DNA of 64,000 nt. It comes from Turbatrix aceti (Eukaryota > Nematoda > Chromadorea > Rhabditida > Panagrolaimidae). The stretch is from contig OZ017768.1 of the NCBI GenBank assembly GCA_963969345.1, positions 3,062,718 to 3,126,717 on the forward strand, written 5' to 3'. Both the position numbers and the translations under genes were made by a program. Under the pieces are notes generated by a model. That model was not told the DNA's origin. It was given only the letters and a program-made list of their open reading frames with translations, and ran no database searches. Shown one piece after another: positions 1 through 10,816 of the stretch (the stretch's first letter is position 1; every line of letters begins with the position of its first letter).

Positions 1-170
1 TTTTCCAAGATTTTTGTTCGTTCCATCTGTTCGGAAAATTTAGCTTTGTTCGCGAACGAACGCGAACAAATAAATTTAAGAAAAATTTGTTCGCAAACGA
101 ACACAAACAGGAAAAATTGTAAAAATGCGAACAAACACGAACGAACGTGAACGCGTCGCGAACGTTCGCT
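1..170. repeat. GTTCG-rich dispersed repeat, copy 1
   Basis: The stretch is dense in GTTCG and its complement CGAAC. Read on the minus strand it matches the region near 13775-13850, including the run GTTCGCGAACAAAG followed by TAAATTTTCCGAACAGAT and then AACGAACAAAAAT. The two copies are therefore inverted relative to each other about 13.7 kb apart. No protein is encoded. Confidence 0.7.
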
Positions 171-180
171 CAACTCTGAC

Positions 181-249
181 TCAAAAAAAACTGACGATTT
201 GCGTCAATCTCACTTTTTTTTAAATATAAAAATCGTCAGTTTTTTTTGA
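181..249. repeat. Perfect 20-bp inverted repeat (hairpin)
   Basis: The arms are 181-200 (TCAAAAAAAACTGACGATTT) and 230-249, its exact reverse complement, separated by 29 bp. It abuts the splice donor of the TSP1 exon. It could be a very small terminal-inverted-repeat element or an RNA hairpin in an intron. Confidence 0.7.
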
Positions 250-266
250 GTGAAAAAATAACTCAC

Positions 267-693
267 ATGCAGGGACACCGACGGTCGGAAGCGGCGTCAA
301 ACGAGAGACAGCGCCGTGTCATGGTTCTCTTGCCACAGGACCCGCATTCGGCAGTGCAGGGCTTCTCGACAGCCCATGCCGACCACGTTCCAGGTGCGCA
401 GGCTCCGGATCCGATGGCTGGCACCGTAGCGTTTGTAGAAAACGGAATTGACTCCGAAGCATCGGGCGCCGAGGTTGTCTTTTCAGAGGCAGATGACGTC
501 GTGGTCACCGGAGCCAATGTTGATGTCGACGCTCTCGGCAGCCCCGGCACCAGCGATCCCGGCCTGTGCGTCGACGGCGATGGCAAAAAAGGAGGCAACG
601 TCGATCGAAACGAAGCCAAACTAAACTCATCCAGCGACTTGAGCTTTTTATCCGTAGGCGCAGTCCGCAATTTTGCAAATTCAGCGTGGGCAC
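267..693 (-). CDS. TSP1-domain secreted protein, internal exon (partial gene)
   Basis: This is an open exon on the minus strand with an acceptor CAG at 696-694 and a donor GTGAGT starting at 266. The first half is a Ser/Thr/Pro/Ala-rich linker. The end carries GTWSAWAVEKPCTAECGSCG, then an R-rich segment with C, and finally RRCPC. That WSxW and Cys spacing is the thrombospondin type-1 repeat in the form common in nematode extracellular proteins, where the last pair is C-P-C. The 3' exon must lie beyond the left edge and no 5' exon was found to the right, so start and stop are unknown. The local GC content is much higher than its flanks. An overlapping plus-strand frame of 154 codons has no recognisable domain and looks like a shadow. 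Confidence 0.5.
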
Positions 694-696
694 CTG

Positions 697-1367
697 TCAA
701 GAATCCGTAAATATTTAAATTGTGCCAAAAAAAGACAACTCACCGTTGATAAAAACTAAATTAAGTAAAAAACTGCAGATTAGAAATTTAGAGCTGTAGA
801 ATCCAACAAAAGACATCATCACGACTTCGGTCACTCCGAAAAGTCTCTTCGTACAGCACAAACTGTTGGGTAAGTCAATTCGAAAAGCCCGTTTTATTGA
901 CCAGACTGAAAATCGTGCAGGTGACCAAACAGTAATCCATTGAGTCAGATGACCACTAAATTAACAGGTGGTCGCGTCGACAACATCTTCCCTGTTTGTA
1001 AATACATATTCGACGTGATCGTGATGGTCTGCATCAAAAAAATTGATTTTAAAAAAATCTGGGTTTAGTAATTTGCTTTTTATCGCTCGCACTGTTTTTT
1101 ATTTAAAAAAATAAGCGAAAAAAACAAAAAAAATAATAAAAAATAATATTTTTTTAAAAAATAAAAATAAAAATAAAAACAAATAAAAATAAAATTGAGC
1201 GGAAGCGGACTCCGATTTTTTTTATGATTTTTTACTGTTATTTACTTATTTTTTTAAATGGTAAACATATTTTTGACTTTCTTTAGTATTATTTTTTTTG
1301 CTATTCCCAAAAAAAGTGATACAGAAAAAAAACTAAAAAAGGTAATCAAAAATAAAAATAAAAGCAT
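697..1367. other. Non-coding AT-rich interval
   Basis: There is no supported exon. From about 1030 the sequence becomes A/T homopolymer-rich, and no upstream exon of the TSP1 gene could be placed here. Confidence 0.5.
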
Positions 1368-1375
1368 GTGTTCAC

Positions 1376-1742
1376 CAGACATGAAAATGGCCCGCCGAAG
1401 CCCGGCCCAGGCCCGGGCCGGGCTTGGGCGGGCCTGTGACTTTTCAGTAGGCCCGGAAAAGCCCGTTATGGCCCGTTATTTAATAAATAATGTAAAAAAT
1501 TATAAAAATTTACTGCATTTTGGTTATTTTTAACAAAATTTAGTCTCTACAGATAGAAAACATGGTATTTTGAATAAAAACGAGTTATTTATGTCATTTA
1601 TATAACGATTGGCTGCTATTTTTTTGGATAAAAATTCGAAAAAAAACAGAGGGGATAATTTCGGGCCGGCCCGGCCCAGGCCCGGGCTTTCGACGGGCCG
1701 GGCCGGGCCTGGGCCTAAAAGTTAGGCCCGTTTTCATGTCTG
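1376..1742. mobile_element. Non-autonomous hAT-type MITE, 367 bp
   Basis: The terminal inverted repeats are CAGACATGAAAA at 1376-1387 and TTTTCATGTCTG at 1731-1742. The element is flanked by a perfect 8-bp direct duplication, GTGTTCAC, at 1368-1375 and 1743-1750. An 8-bp target duplication and a CA(G)...TG end are diagnostic of the hAT superfamily. Inside both ends are GGCCCGGGCC-type GC-rich blocks (about 1390-1460 and 1663-1728) around an AT-rich core. There is no transposase frame, so it needs an autonomous partner elsewhere. The intact duplication suggests a fairly recent insertion. Confidence 0.88.
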
Positions 1743-1868
1743 GTGTTCACGGGAACACCGCCTATCAAACGATGTGGCCGTGATCGGCAAGTGAATCCCA
1801 ATATCAGAGTCCTCTCCGAACGAAGTCCATCAACCAGACAAGGTCTCGACAAAGCAGTTATCCCTCAC

Positions 1869-3231
1869 TTAAGAGACAGTCCACGACAGGATTTAGGAAC
1901 AAGGGGGATACGAGGACAAGGCTTTTTTACACTTTCAAATGTTTTGAGCCAGAATTGTTCCCCACCCCTAGGAAGGTCTAAAACCGCGATACACAGATTT
2001 TTAAAAAAATCGGAATCTGTAGTTTTGGCTTCTGAAAGGTTTTGACACAAGTTAATGCCACGCACTGCGTTCAAGAGGAAAAAAGCTGAAAATTTTTTTA
2101 GGGGGGTTTTGGGGGAAGGGGAACACGGTGACGTAGTCAGATTTTTTCTATCGTTACGGTAAGTGCCAATTTTAGGCTTAATTGTTTGGTTTTTTAGCCA
2201 CAACAACTTGGGTATTCAGATGTGCCTACGCTGATATATCCTATCTTCTTCCCCGTGTTTTTACGCCTTGAATGATGTATAACACACAATTTTGAAAGTT
2301 GGATAAAGTTCTCATTTTTGATAATTTTCGACGTGCATTCGAGTAAAAAGCGCGCGCACCGTCTCTTTTTCGCATCGCTGGTCGAAAAAGTGATGTAACA
2401 GGAGTCGACTTTGAAAAATTGCCCTGAAGCCAGTTTTTGTTTATGATGCTTGCGGTTACTTTGTTGGGTTTGGGCATGTCCCAAAGATTGTTTTAAACTA
2501 CTTCTGCTCTTTATTGCATAAGTTTCCGATCAGTTACGGTATTTGAAAGTTCATGTTTCTTTTGTTACCTGCAGCACTGCGCACAATTGACCGATAAAAA
2601 GGAAAAATGGCTGAAAACAATCTTTGGGACATGCCCAAACCCAACAAAGTAACCGCAAGCATCATAAACAAAAACTGGCTTCAGGGCAATTTTTCAAAGT
2701 CGACTCCTGTTACGTGCGCGCACATCACTTTTTCGACCAGAAAAAGAGACGGTGCGCGCGCTTTTTACTCGAATGCACGTCGAAAATTATCAAAAATGAG
2801 AACTTTATCCAACTTTCAAAATTGTGTGTTATACATCATTCAAGGCGTAAAAACACGGGGAAGAAGATAGGATATATCAGCGTAGGCACATCTGAATACC
2901 CAAGTTGTTGTGGCTAAAAAACCAAACAATTAAGCCTAAAATTGGCACTTACCGTAACGATAGAAAAAATCTGACTACGTCACCGTGTTCCCCTTCCCCC
3001 AAAACCCCCCTAAAAAAATTTTCAGCTTTTTTCCTCTTGAACGCAGTGCGTGGCATTAACTTGTGTCAAAACCTTTCAGAAGCCAAAACTACAGATTCCG
3101 ATTTTTTTAAAAATCTGTGTATCGCGGTTTTAGACCTTCCTAGGGGTGGGGAACAATTCTGGCTCAAAACATTTGAAAGTGTAAAAAAGCCTAGTCCTCG
3201 GTCCGAAATCCTGTCGTGGACTGTCTCTTAA
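1869..3231. mobile_element. TTAA-flanked foldback element, family 1 (1.36 kb)
   Basis: It begins TTAA GAGACAGTCCACGACAGG (TTAA at 1869-1872) and ends with the reverse complement followed by TTAA (3228-3231). The two arms, about 1873-2497 and 2605-3227, are near-identical inverted copies about 620 bp long around a unique spacer of roughly 105 bp. Small indels distinguish the arms, for example an extra GTGCGCGCACA-like insert near 2714. TTAA target use is typical of piggyBac-like elements. The near-complete palindrome is foldback-like. Translations of the arms match each other only because of the palindrome, and no transposase is recognisable. Confidence 0.85.
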
Positions 3232-3300
3232 ACAAATAAAAAATCAAAAAACTGAAAAAAAAATAAACAAATAAAATCAAAACATTATGTACAACCAAAT

Positions 3301-4735
3301 TCAGTCACTGTCATCGTCGGGTGCAGCCGCCGACCACAAAGAAGGCAGACGAGGGCGAATGGAGTCAAAGGTGGCACGTGATATCTGGATGACCTCCGGC
3401 CGGTGGGTGCGGGCAATCGGGACCAGTTTCATGCTGACGGGATGTCGCGGCAGAGGATCGAAGGGAGAAGATTCACGGGAAGCAGGTCGGGAGTGATTCG
3501 ACGAAGCCGAGCGCCGGGCATTCTTTTTTTCCGAAGTTCCGACCGGAGGAAACGGTACGGCGAAGGGAGTGACGTTTTCTTTTGATTCTTCTGGAACAAA
3601 AGTTGCGAGTTCATCCTCTGTCTTGTTTTTAGGCTCAGGAGACACGGGAACTGGAAGTCGATGTTCTTCTTCGGAAATGTTTTCTTGGGAAAAAACTTCA
3701 GGAACCGACGATTCAATTTTCTGATTTTGAAGAATCAAAGGTTGGAGTGCCGTGAGTTGGCCAGACAAAAAGTGGGAAAGTGCAGAGACGCCAAACTCCG
3801 GGCTGAATTCATTGGACTGAAAAAAAAAGTGTTTTCATTGGAAAAAAAGTCAAAAACTAACGTCTTCAAATTTTTCATCCACAACCGTTTCCGCTTTTGG
3901 TGGTTCATTGACACTTGGCGCTTCCGACTGGATCGCTTCAGTATTTTCGTTCTGAAAACCGATGAAAAAAATGTGCAGAAAAAATATAAAAAAAACTCAC
4001 ATTCGAGACAATTTCCAACTCATGAGGCATAATTTCGTCCGAATTTGAAGCATTTTGAACAACTTTGGTCGGATCCTGCACAATTGAGCCCAAATTGAGG
4101 ATTTTCGTATTCACAGCGCCGGCGTCGTTCAATTCAGGACGTCCAAGTTCAACAGAAGCAACCGGCTCAGTCTCCATCTCTGCCGCAGCTCCATCGCAGA
4201 CGCTGACCTTCTCCAAACCCAAATCCACATTTTGTACGCCATCATCGAGCACGTTCTCCAACCAAATTTTCTTTTTTCCCCGGCGTTGCTTCGCAGTAGA
4301 TCGCTTCGGAGGAGTTCTTCCAGGATTCTCAGCCACGCCCTCATTTTTTGGCGCAGGAGTTTTTTTCTTGGACCTCGCAGGCGACTTTTTGAGCTTCTTC
4401 GTCGGCGACGGCTCATCCAGGAAAGCATACGCACCCTGCCGGGCTACGCACGACCGTCTTGGTAGAACATAGGCATCTGGGCCAAGGATGCCGCCAACCA
4501 GCCTGTCAACTTCCGTCTTTTTCGCAGCAGGCGTCGAAAACTGAGGCACGGGTTGCTTTTCTTCGACGTAATTCATGCTTGGAGTCCTCTTCGGAGCATC
4601 AACAGTCGTAAGCGTCGCAGAAGCTTTCTGACTGGTGTCGGTATACTGTACTGTGCCATTGCGCAAGTTAAACGTTAATTTGAGAAGAGGACGGCCGCGA
4701 TTGATCGGCGACTGCGACTTTCGAGGACTCGACAT
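3301..4735 (-). CDS. Basic nuclear protein of unknown function, 446 aa
   Basis: Three exons are in frame: 4735-4001, 3951-3862 and 3816-3301, with GTGAGT and GTTAGT donors and TTTTCAG-type acceptors. The N-terminus is Ser/Pro/Arg-rich (MSSPRKSQSPINRGRP, with a GRP core like an AT-hook) followed by KLTFNLRNGTVQYTD. Residues 110-150 hold Lys/Arg clusters that read as nuclear localisation signals (KKLKKSPARSKKK, KQRRGKKK). The middle is acidic and disordered. The C-terminal 40 residues (from VSMKLVPIARTHRPEVIQIS) look more ordered. I recognise no domain. A chromatin or mitotic role is only a guess from composition. The gene follows the MRG-like gene on the same strand. An acceptor (TTTTTGTAG) lies 3 nt before the ATG, with a possible 41-nt leader exon at 4829-4789. 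Confidence 0.7.
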
Positions 4736-5154
4736 TTTCTACAAAAATTATGAACCGATTAGAAAACGTTCACTCCAAACAAACAAACCTGTTCTGATGG
4801 ATAGGTAAAATTGTTGCCGAAGCCAGTTCCTAAAAAATACATTTATCGAGTGCATAAAACCCAAAATCTCGAACGCCAACTCAAAAATCATATTTTTTTC
4901 AAAATGTTTGACTAAATTTTAAAATTTAATTTTTTAAACAAAAATTTATACTTTTTTTGTTTCTAACAAAAAAAATTGATAGAAAGCGCGTTTTTTTGAG
5001 AGATAATCGAATTACCCCCCCCCCCGACACCCCAACAATTGCCAAATCATTCCAAAAACAGATATTTAAGTGCACCAACACTTCAAATTCAACGCAAAAT
5101 CAAAAAATTATCAAAGTTATCACAGACAAACAAAAACAAACAGAGGGAGAAAAA
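4736..5154 (-). other. Intergenic spacer with leader exon and splice acceptors
   Basis: Read on the minus strand, this interval has an acceptor TTTTTTAG ending at 4830, a short exon 4829-4789, a GTTTGT donor, and a second acceptor TTTTTGTAG directly before AAA-ATG at 4738-4733. Either the gene has a 5'UTR intron or one of these acceptors receives a spliced leader. A run of about ten C residues lies near 5017-5026 and the rest is AT-rich. Confidence 0.5.
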
Positions 5155-8100
5155 TCAGTATTCACAGAGAGCTGGAATATCACTGAAACCACCAATTGAA
5201 CATTGTTGAGGGGACTGCAGAGGAGTGGTCATCATAAGAAAATTGCTAGGCGTCAAACGGTCGTTCTGACAATAGACGTTCATGTAGTTTGCAAAATCTC
5301 TGAAAAATTCCATCGCGTCGCAGTGTTTGGGCAGCAGGCCTCCATGCCGGCGGTTATGGTCGATGAAGCGGTGGGCGCTGTCCAGCATGCGGAAAACATG
5401 CACGAGGTTGAGGAGGTCGAGCAGGTACGTAGTCTTATTAGTCTTCTCGCTATGGTGCATCCAGCCGATGGCATGATCCCGCGTCATTTGCCCCGGAGCA
5501 GTCCTAACAGACTTAAACTGTTCCAACTCAGCGGGAGTGAAGAGAACGGTGCCATTGAGGTTGAAGAAGGAAAAGACAGTCGCGTAGTGTTCGTAATACG
5601 GCTTATAGTTGAACGCCGTGAAAAACTGAAAGAAATCCAGTTAAACCTCAAATTTCCTATTTTGGATCAAAAAACATACAGCTTCCAGCCTCTGTCTGAA
5701 TGTCACAGCACCACACGAAACAAAATCCGGATACCGATTGCAGCGATCAATGTCTGCGTTGATGAAGTCCTCAATCTGCTGTGGGTATTGCATATTCTGG
5801 CGGGTCTCAAGACTTCCCTTTTCCAGGCAAACTTTTCTCGGAACCGCCTTGTATCTCTGAAAAGCATCAAAATCTCTTTCAAAATACTTTGATATCAAAA
5901 AACAAACCTCTCCGAACTCGAAGCGTTCAAAATACGACTCTGGTTCATATCGATGTTCTGAAATAGTATTGTAACAGATTTTGAAGCACACCATCCCGAT
6001 CGATCGAGGCGTTCTCGTGTCAAAAAATCCAACGAGTGAACAAATTTAGAGAAACTACTGTAATAAAAATTTGAGCGCGGCTAACCAAAATGCCTAACTG
6101 TGTTGGATGGTTAGTAAAATTCGAAAAACATATGATTTTAAAATGCCTATTTTATAGCACGTTTGCATGGTTATTAGAACAATTCGTTCACCATTTAATT
6201 GTAGAAAAAGCAAACAATCATTTACAAAAAAACAGATGCCATCGAATATCAACTGAAAAATAATGCTAAACATACCTAACGATAGGCCCCAGCTGGCACC
6301 AACAGGAAAACGCTGTACAGTCGACGGCCCGGGCATATCCAACGCCCGGCTGGCCTTAAAAAATGACACCAGTAAAATTCTCTTCAAATAAAGAAAAAAA
6401 CCTTACCGACGGCGGTGACAGCCAACCATCAGCAGGAGAGCAATTCAAAATAGCTTGCCGAGTTCTCTTATTGTTTCCAAGAGGCGTCTTAGCGGGCAGA
6501 GGACGAACAGCGACCAAGCTGGGTCCCCGAACAACCTGACCCACCTGTAAAAATAGACCCTTCAAAAACTACAAAAATGTAAAAAATCTTACAGTTTGTG
6601 GAGGCTTCAAAACCGCTGGCAGCTTTGATAAGCGCGGCCGATAAACCTGCTTCGGCAGTTTTTGCTGAGGACCCTGCTTCTGAAAAAAACCATGTTTCAT
6701 CAACAAAATTTCAGATAAAAATCAAACCGTCTTTGTGGATTCCTGCGCCGCAACTTTTGATCTCTGGTCCCCGGACGCGGTCGCTGCATGTGATTCAGCA
6801 CCTTCGGTGCCATTGAAGGTCAGCACAGCAAGTTCGCCCCCGGCATTTTGATCAGTCAGAGCGGAAAAAGAAGAAGCGGCAAAATCAGGGATCGGCGCGT
6901 TACTATTTCCGACGACGCTGTTGTTTTCAGTCACAGCACCTTGTCCCTGAACAGCACTCGTTTCCTGGGTTTCTTCAACATCTACGTAGTCCTAAAAACG
7001 GAAACTTTTATAAGCAAATAAAACGCGGCCTAAAACACCAACCATCATTTGAACTTCTTCGACGGCAGTAGGCAAAGTTGCAGCAATCGGTGGCAATTCT
7101 GTCGGTTCTTCGACGAAATACTGGATTTGTTCTTCTTTCTCAGCAGTAGGAAGACTCTCGCGAGGGAAAGGTTCCTCAATGTCTTGCGGTTGAGCACTTT
7201 CAGAGACGTTGACAGGCGGAATCATCGGCTCGTCAACAGTTTCCTTCTGCTTTGTGACATCTTGAACAAAAACGGCTTCTTGATCCGACGCCGAAACGGC
7301 AGACTCCGGATTGGCTTCGTAAACAGTATTCGATTCGTTGTCCTGTTCTGCAACCACGACTGCCTGTTCCTGACCACCAACAACCGCTTCGTAGACATCG
7401 GTAGCGATCGGTGCGGTATCGGTAACCGAAGGCGTCTCAGTCGGTTCTTCGAAGTCAACAACCGCCTGAAAATTGTTAATAAACAAAAAAATTAGGCAAA
7501 GAACCACTAACCGTCTTCTCGGGTTCGATTTCAGGAGCGACCGGTGTTTGACGAAGCGACGATCCATCATCAACCGATTCCATGGCGACGTCAGCCGTTT
7601 TTTCGGGTTCATCGTCGACCACCGGCGCAGCCAGGACGACGGGCCGCATCTCAACTTCTTCCGGTTCGGCAACCTCAAGACCAGCGACAGCAGGCATCGT
7701 CGGTTTTTCATGGATGATTTTCTTCGTCGTGAGCTCGGCGGGTTTCTTGGACACAGACGCCGGAGTGCTCGCAGAAGCCTAAAAAGAAACCATTTTCCGG
7801 ACAAAATTCACTAATAAAACATACCACATCGAGATCAAGGTTGGTGTCATCGGTAACCGCGACTTCAGGCAAAAAAATACCAACCGCTTTCTCGGGTTCA
7901 ATTTCGGGAGCAACAAGTGACGTCTGACGAAGCGACGATCCATCATCAGCCGATTCCTTGGCGACGTCAGCCGTCTTTTCGGGTTCTTCTTCGACAGCCA
8001 GCGCAGTCATGACGACCGGTGGCATCTCACACTCTGCTTCTAATGGTTCAGAAACCTCAGGAGTGACAGCAGGCGTCGCCGGTTTTTCCCGGCTGCTTTT

Positions 8101-10386
8101 CTTTTTCGTTAGCTTGGCAGGTTTCTTGGACACAGACGCTGGAGTGCTCGCGGAAGGCTCAGGTTCGATTTCGGGTGCAATCGGTGAAGTCTGACGAATC
8201 GGCGATTCATCATCAGCCAATTCCTGTTCGACGGGAGCCATCATTCCGGGTTTTTCTTCGACAACCGGCACTGCCAGAACGACCGGCTGCATTTCAACTT
8301 CTTCCGGTTGAGCAGGCGTCGTAGGTTTTTCGCGGATGCCTTTCTTTTTCGTGAGCTTGGCGGGTTTTTTGGACACAGACGCCGGAGTGGTCACAGAAGC
8401 CTAAAAAAATCGCCATTTTCCATGCCAAATTCACAAATACAACATAAGACATTGAAATCAAGGTAGGTATCGTCAATAATCGCGACTCCACGCAAAAAAC
8501 AACCAACCGTCTTCTCAGATTCGACCGGTAAAGTTTGACGAAGCAACGATGCATCATCAGCCGATTCCTTGGCGACACCAGCCGTCTTTTTTGGTTCTTC
8601 TCCGACAACCGGCGCAGTCATGACGACCGGTGGCATCTCAACATCTTCCGGTTCAGCAACCTCAGGACCAGCGACAGCAGGCGTCGTCGGTTTTTCGCGG
8701 ATGATTTTCTTTTTCGTGAGCTTGGCGGGTTTTTTGGACACAGACGCCGGAGTGGTCACAGAAGCCTAAAAAATAACCATTTTCCATGCCAAATTCGCAA
8801 ATAAAACATCGGGATCAAGGTCGGTGTCATAAGTAATCAGGCAAAAAACAACCAACCGTCTTCTCGGGTTCGATTTCGGGAGCGACAGGTAAAGTTTGAC
8901 GACGCGACGATCCATCATTAGCCGATTCCTTGGCAACGTCAGCCGTCTTTTCGGGTTCTTCGTCAACAACCGGCTGCATTTCAACTTTTTGCGGTTCAGC
9001 AACCTCAGGAACAATGACAGCAGGCGTCGTCGGTTTTCCGCGGGGACCTTTCTTTTTCGTGAGCTTGGCAGGTTTCTTGGACACAGACGCTGGAGTGCTC
9101 ACAGAAGCCTAAAAATAGCCATTTTCCATGTCAAATTCGCAAATAAAACATCGAGACCAAGGTCGGTGTTATCAGTAATCAGGCAAAAAACTACCAACCG
9201 TTTTCTCGGGGGCAACATGTGAAGTTTGACGAAGCGACGATCCATCATCAGCCGATTCCTTGGCGACATCAGCCGTCCTTTCGGGTTCTTCGTCGACAAC
9301 CGGCTGCATTTCAACTTCCTGCGGTTCAGCAACCTCAGGACCAATGACAGCAGGCGTCGTCGGTTTTCCGCGGATGCCTTTCTTTTTCGTGAGCTTGGCA
9401 GGTTTTTTGGACACAGACGCTGGAGTGGTCACAGAAGCCTAAAAAATAGCCATTTTCCATGCCAGATTCACTAATAAAACATACCACATTGAGATCAAGG
9501 TCGGTGTCATCAGTAATCGCAACAAGCTTCCTCTTCCGAACCGGCATCTTTCTTTTCGGCGTTTTAGAAGGCGTCGGGCGCTAAAAAACATCCATAAAAA
9601 TCATTTTTGAGACAAAAAAAAACCTACCGTGTCTTCCGCTTCTCGCATTTCTTCTTCCACCGTTGTTTTCCGTGCATCCGATGACTCGGACAAAACCTCG
9701 CTCTCGACCTCATCTTCCGAGACATTGTCAGTCGGGGACGGCAACGATAGGTCACCAGCAGTTTCGGCATAGGCAATCGCAGCCTGCCGAGCGCGCAGCG
9801 ATAGACGCCGCGGTCGACGAGGTGTGCTGGTATTCAAAGCCTGACTTTCTTCCATCCGTTTCCGAATTCGGGTCGATGAGCGCGTCGTTGGTGGGCATTC
9901 CTTGGCCGACGGTGTCGACTTGGCCTTTGACTTCGATGCAGACTTCTTCGACGCGGCCGACCCTGGCGGCCTGCCCTTGGAAAGAGACCTCGGCGTTTTC
10001 ACTGCCGTCGTTTTCGCATTCAGCTCGTACGTTCCGTCGTTTTTCTTAAAAGCACCCAGTTGCCGGAGTGAGTGATTGTGATTGGATAAAGCCTAAAACG
10101 CAGATTTCGAAAAACCGTGTGTAAGATAAGTCAAACATACGAAAATCTTGTGAAAGTTGTCCAAAGTGTACTCCAACGGCTGGTGTTTCCCGGTTGGGTG
10201 TCGCAGAACCTGTTCCGGCATTGTCACATCGTTTCCCTTCGCGAAACCGTAAAAATGAATCCAAAACTCTCGATCCGGTTCTTCGCCCTCGACATCGAAA
10301 ACGTTAACAAGGTAGTACTTCCTGTCGTCTTTCCAATAAAGATAAAAGAACTTTTGTTCAAGAACGGCATCAAACACGGACGTCAT
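5155..10386 (-). CDS. Chromo-barrel/MRG-like chromatin protein, 1342 aa
   Basis: Sixteen exons join in frame: 10386-10141, 10092-9628, 9580-9485, 9438-9199, 9108-8857, 8765-8508, 8400-7885, 7778-7512, 7465-7043, 6991-6728, 6679-6593, 6544-6407, 6354-6276, 5957-5908, 5856-5680 and 5625-5155. Exon 1 encodes a chromo barrel (YYLVNVFDVEGEEPDREF, IHFYGF, MPEQVL), as in MRG15/MSL3/MRG-1. Exon 2 is Lys/Ser/Arg-rich and DNA-binding-like. Exons 4-8 encode a repeated, alternately basic and acidic segment (TPASVSKKPAKLTKKK then EKTADVAKESADDGS). The last about 220 residues (FFTAFNYKPYYEHYA, LLDLLNLVHVFRMLDSAHRF, MEFFRDFANYMNVY) follow the helix pattern of an MRG domain, although divergently. MRG proteins read H3K36 methylation in acetyltransferase or MSL complexes. 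Known family members are about 340-520 aa, so the repeat region makes this one very long. The MRG assignment is by eye. Confidence 0.68.
7512..9438 (-). repeat. Tandem exon duplication array (six copies in five exons)
   Basis: A module starting ASV(T/S)TPASVSKKPAKLTKKK and ending EPEKT recurs six times: exons 9438-9199, 9108-8857, 8765-8508, two fused copies in 8400-7885, and 7778-7512. The introns between them are also alike. Each opens with GTTGGT or GTTAGT and most carry a decayed copy of the 3' end of exon 3 (a TDDTDLDLNV-coding segment). All module exons begin and end in phase 0, so copies can be gained, lost or skipped without breaking the frame. The duplication unit therefore includes exon and intron, roughly 330-350 bp. 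Confidence 0.85.
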
Positions 10387-10816
10387 TATTACCCTGAAAT
10401 GATTGTACTAGAATGTAAAAATTCACGAAAAAAAATAACCAAAAACACGAAAAATACACAATTTACACCCAAAAATGAAAAAAAAGAGAGAGAAAAAGAA
10501 ACACAACCGGCCCAAAAAGTAAAAAAAACTGGTGAAATCAAAAATCGCTACGAGACGACACTTGGCTTGGCGCTACAGGACCCCGAAAGTGCCGCGTGCG
10601 CGCGCGCGGGCAAACTGTTTTTGCGCGTATTTTTTCTTACTTTTTTACTGTCTTTTTGTAAGATTTTTGTTACTTTTTGCGAATCGGTTTTACGATACGT
10701 TTTTATATATAAAAACGTAAGTCGCGTTGTTGTTTTAACTTTGACTTATAAGTCGCGTTGTTGTTTTTACGGTTGTTTTTTTACGATTTTTGATGCTTTT
10801 TTAGTTCTACTTCGGA
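10387..10816. promoter_or_regulatory. Shared head-to-head promoter region, 430 bp
   Basis: This separates the start codons of two divergently transcribed chromo-barrel genes. It contains a 19-bp direct repeat TAAGTCGCGTTGTTGTTTT at 10718-10736 and 10749-10767 (31-bp period), and CpG-rich sequence near 10585-10630 containing an alternating GCGCGCGC run. On the plus side a TTTTTTAG acceptor at 10797-10804 precedes the ATG by 12 nt. No TATA-type element is certain. Confidence 0.55.

Noticed and set aside
246..710. Plus-strand frame of 154 codons
   Set aside because: It overlaps the minus-strand TSP1 exon, has no domain, and starts at a non-ATG codon; it is a shadow of GC-rich coding DNA.
1390..1460. 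GC-rich GGCCCGGGCC block as a CpG-island promoter
   Set aside because: It lies symmetrically inside the termini of a hAT MITE and has no adjacent gene start.
1865..3231. Several mirrored 70-110-codon frames on both strands
   Set aside because: They mirror each other because the region is a palindrome; no transposase or other motif is present.
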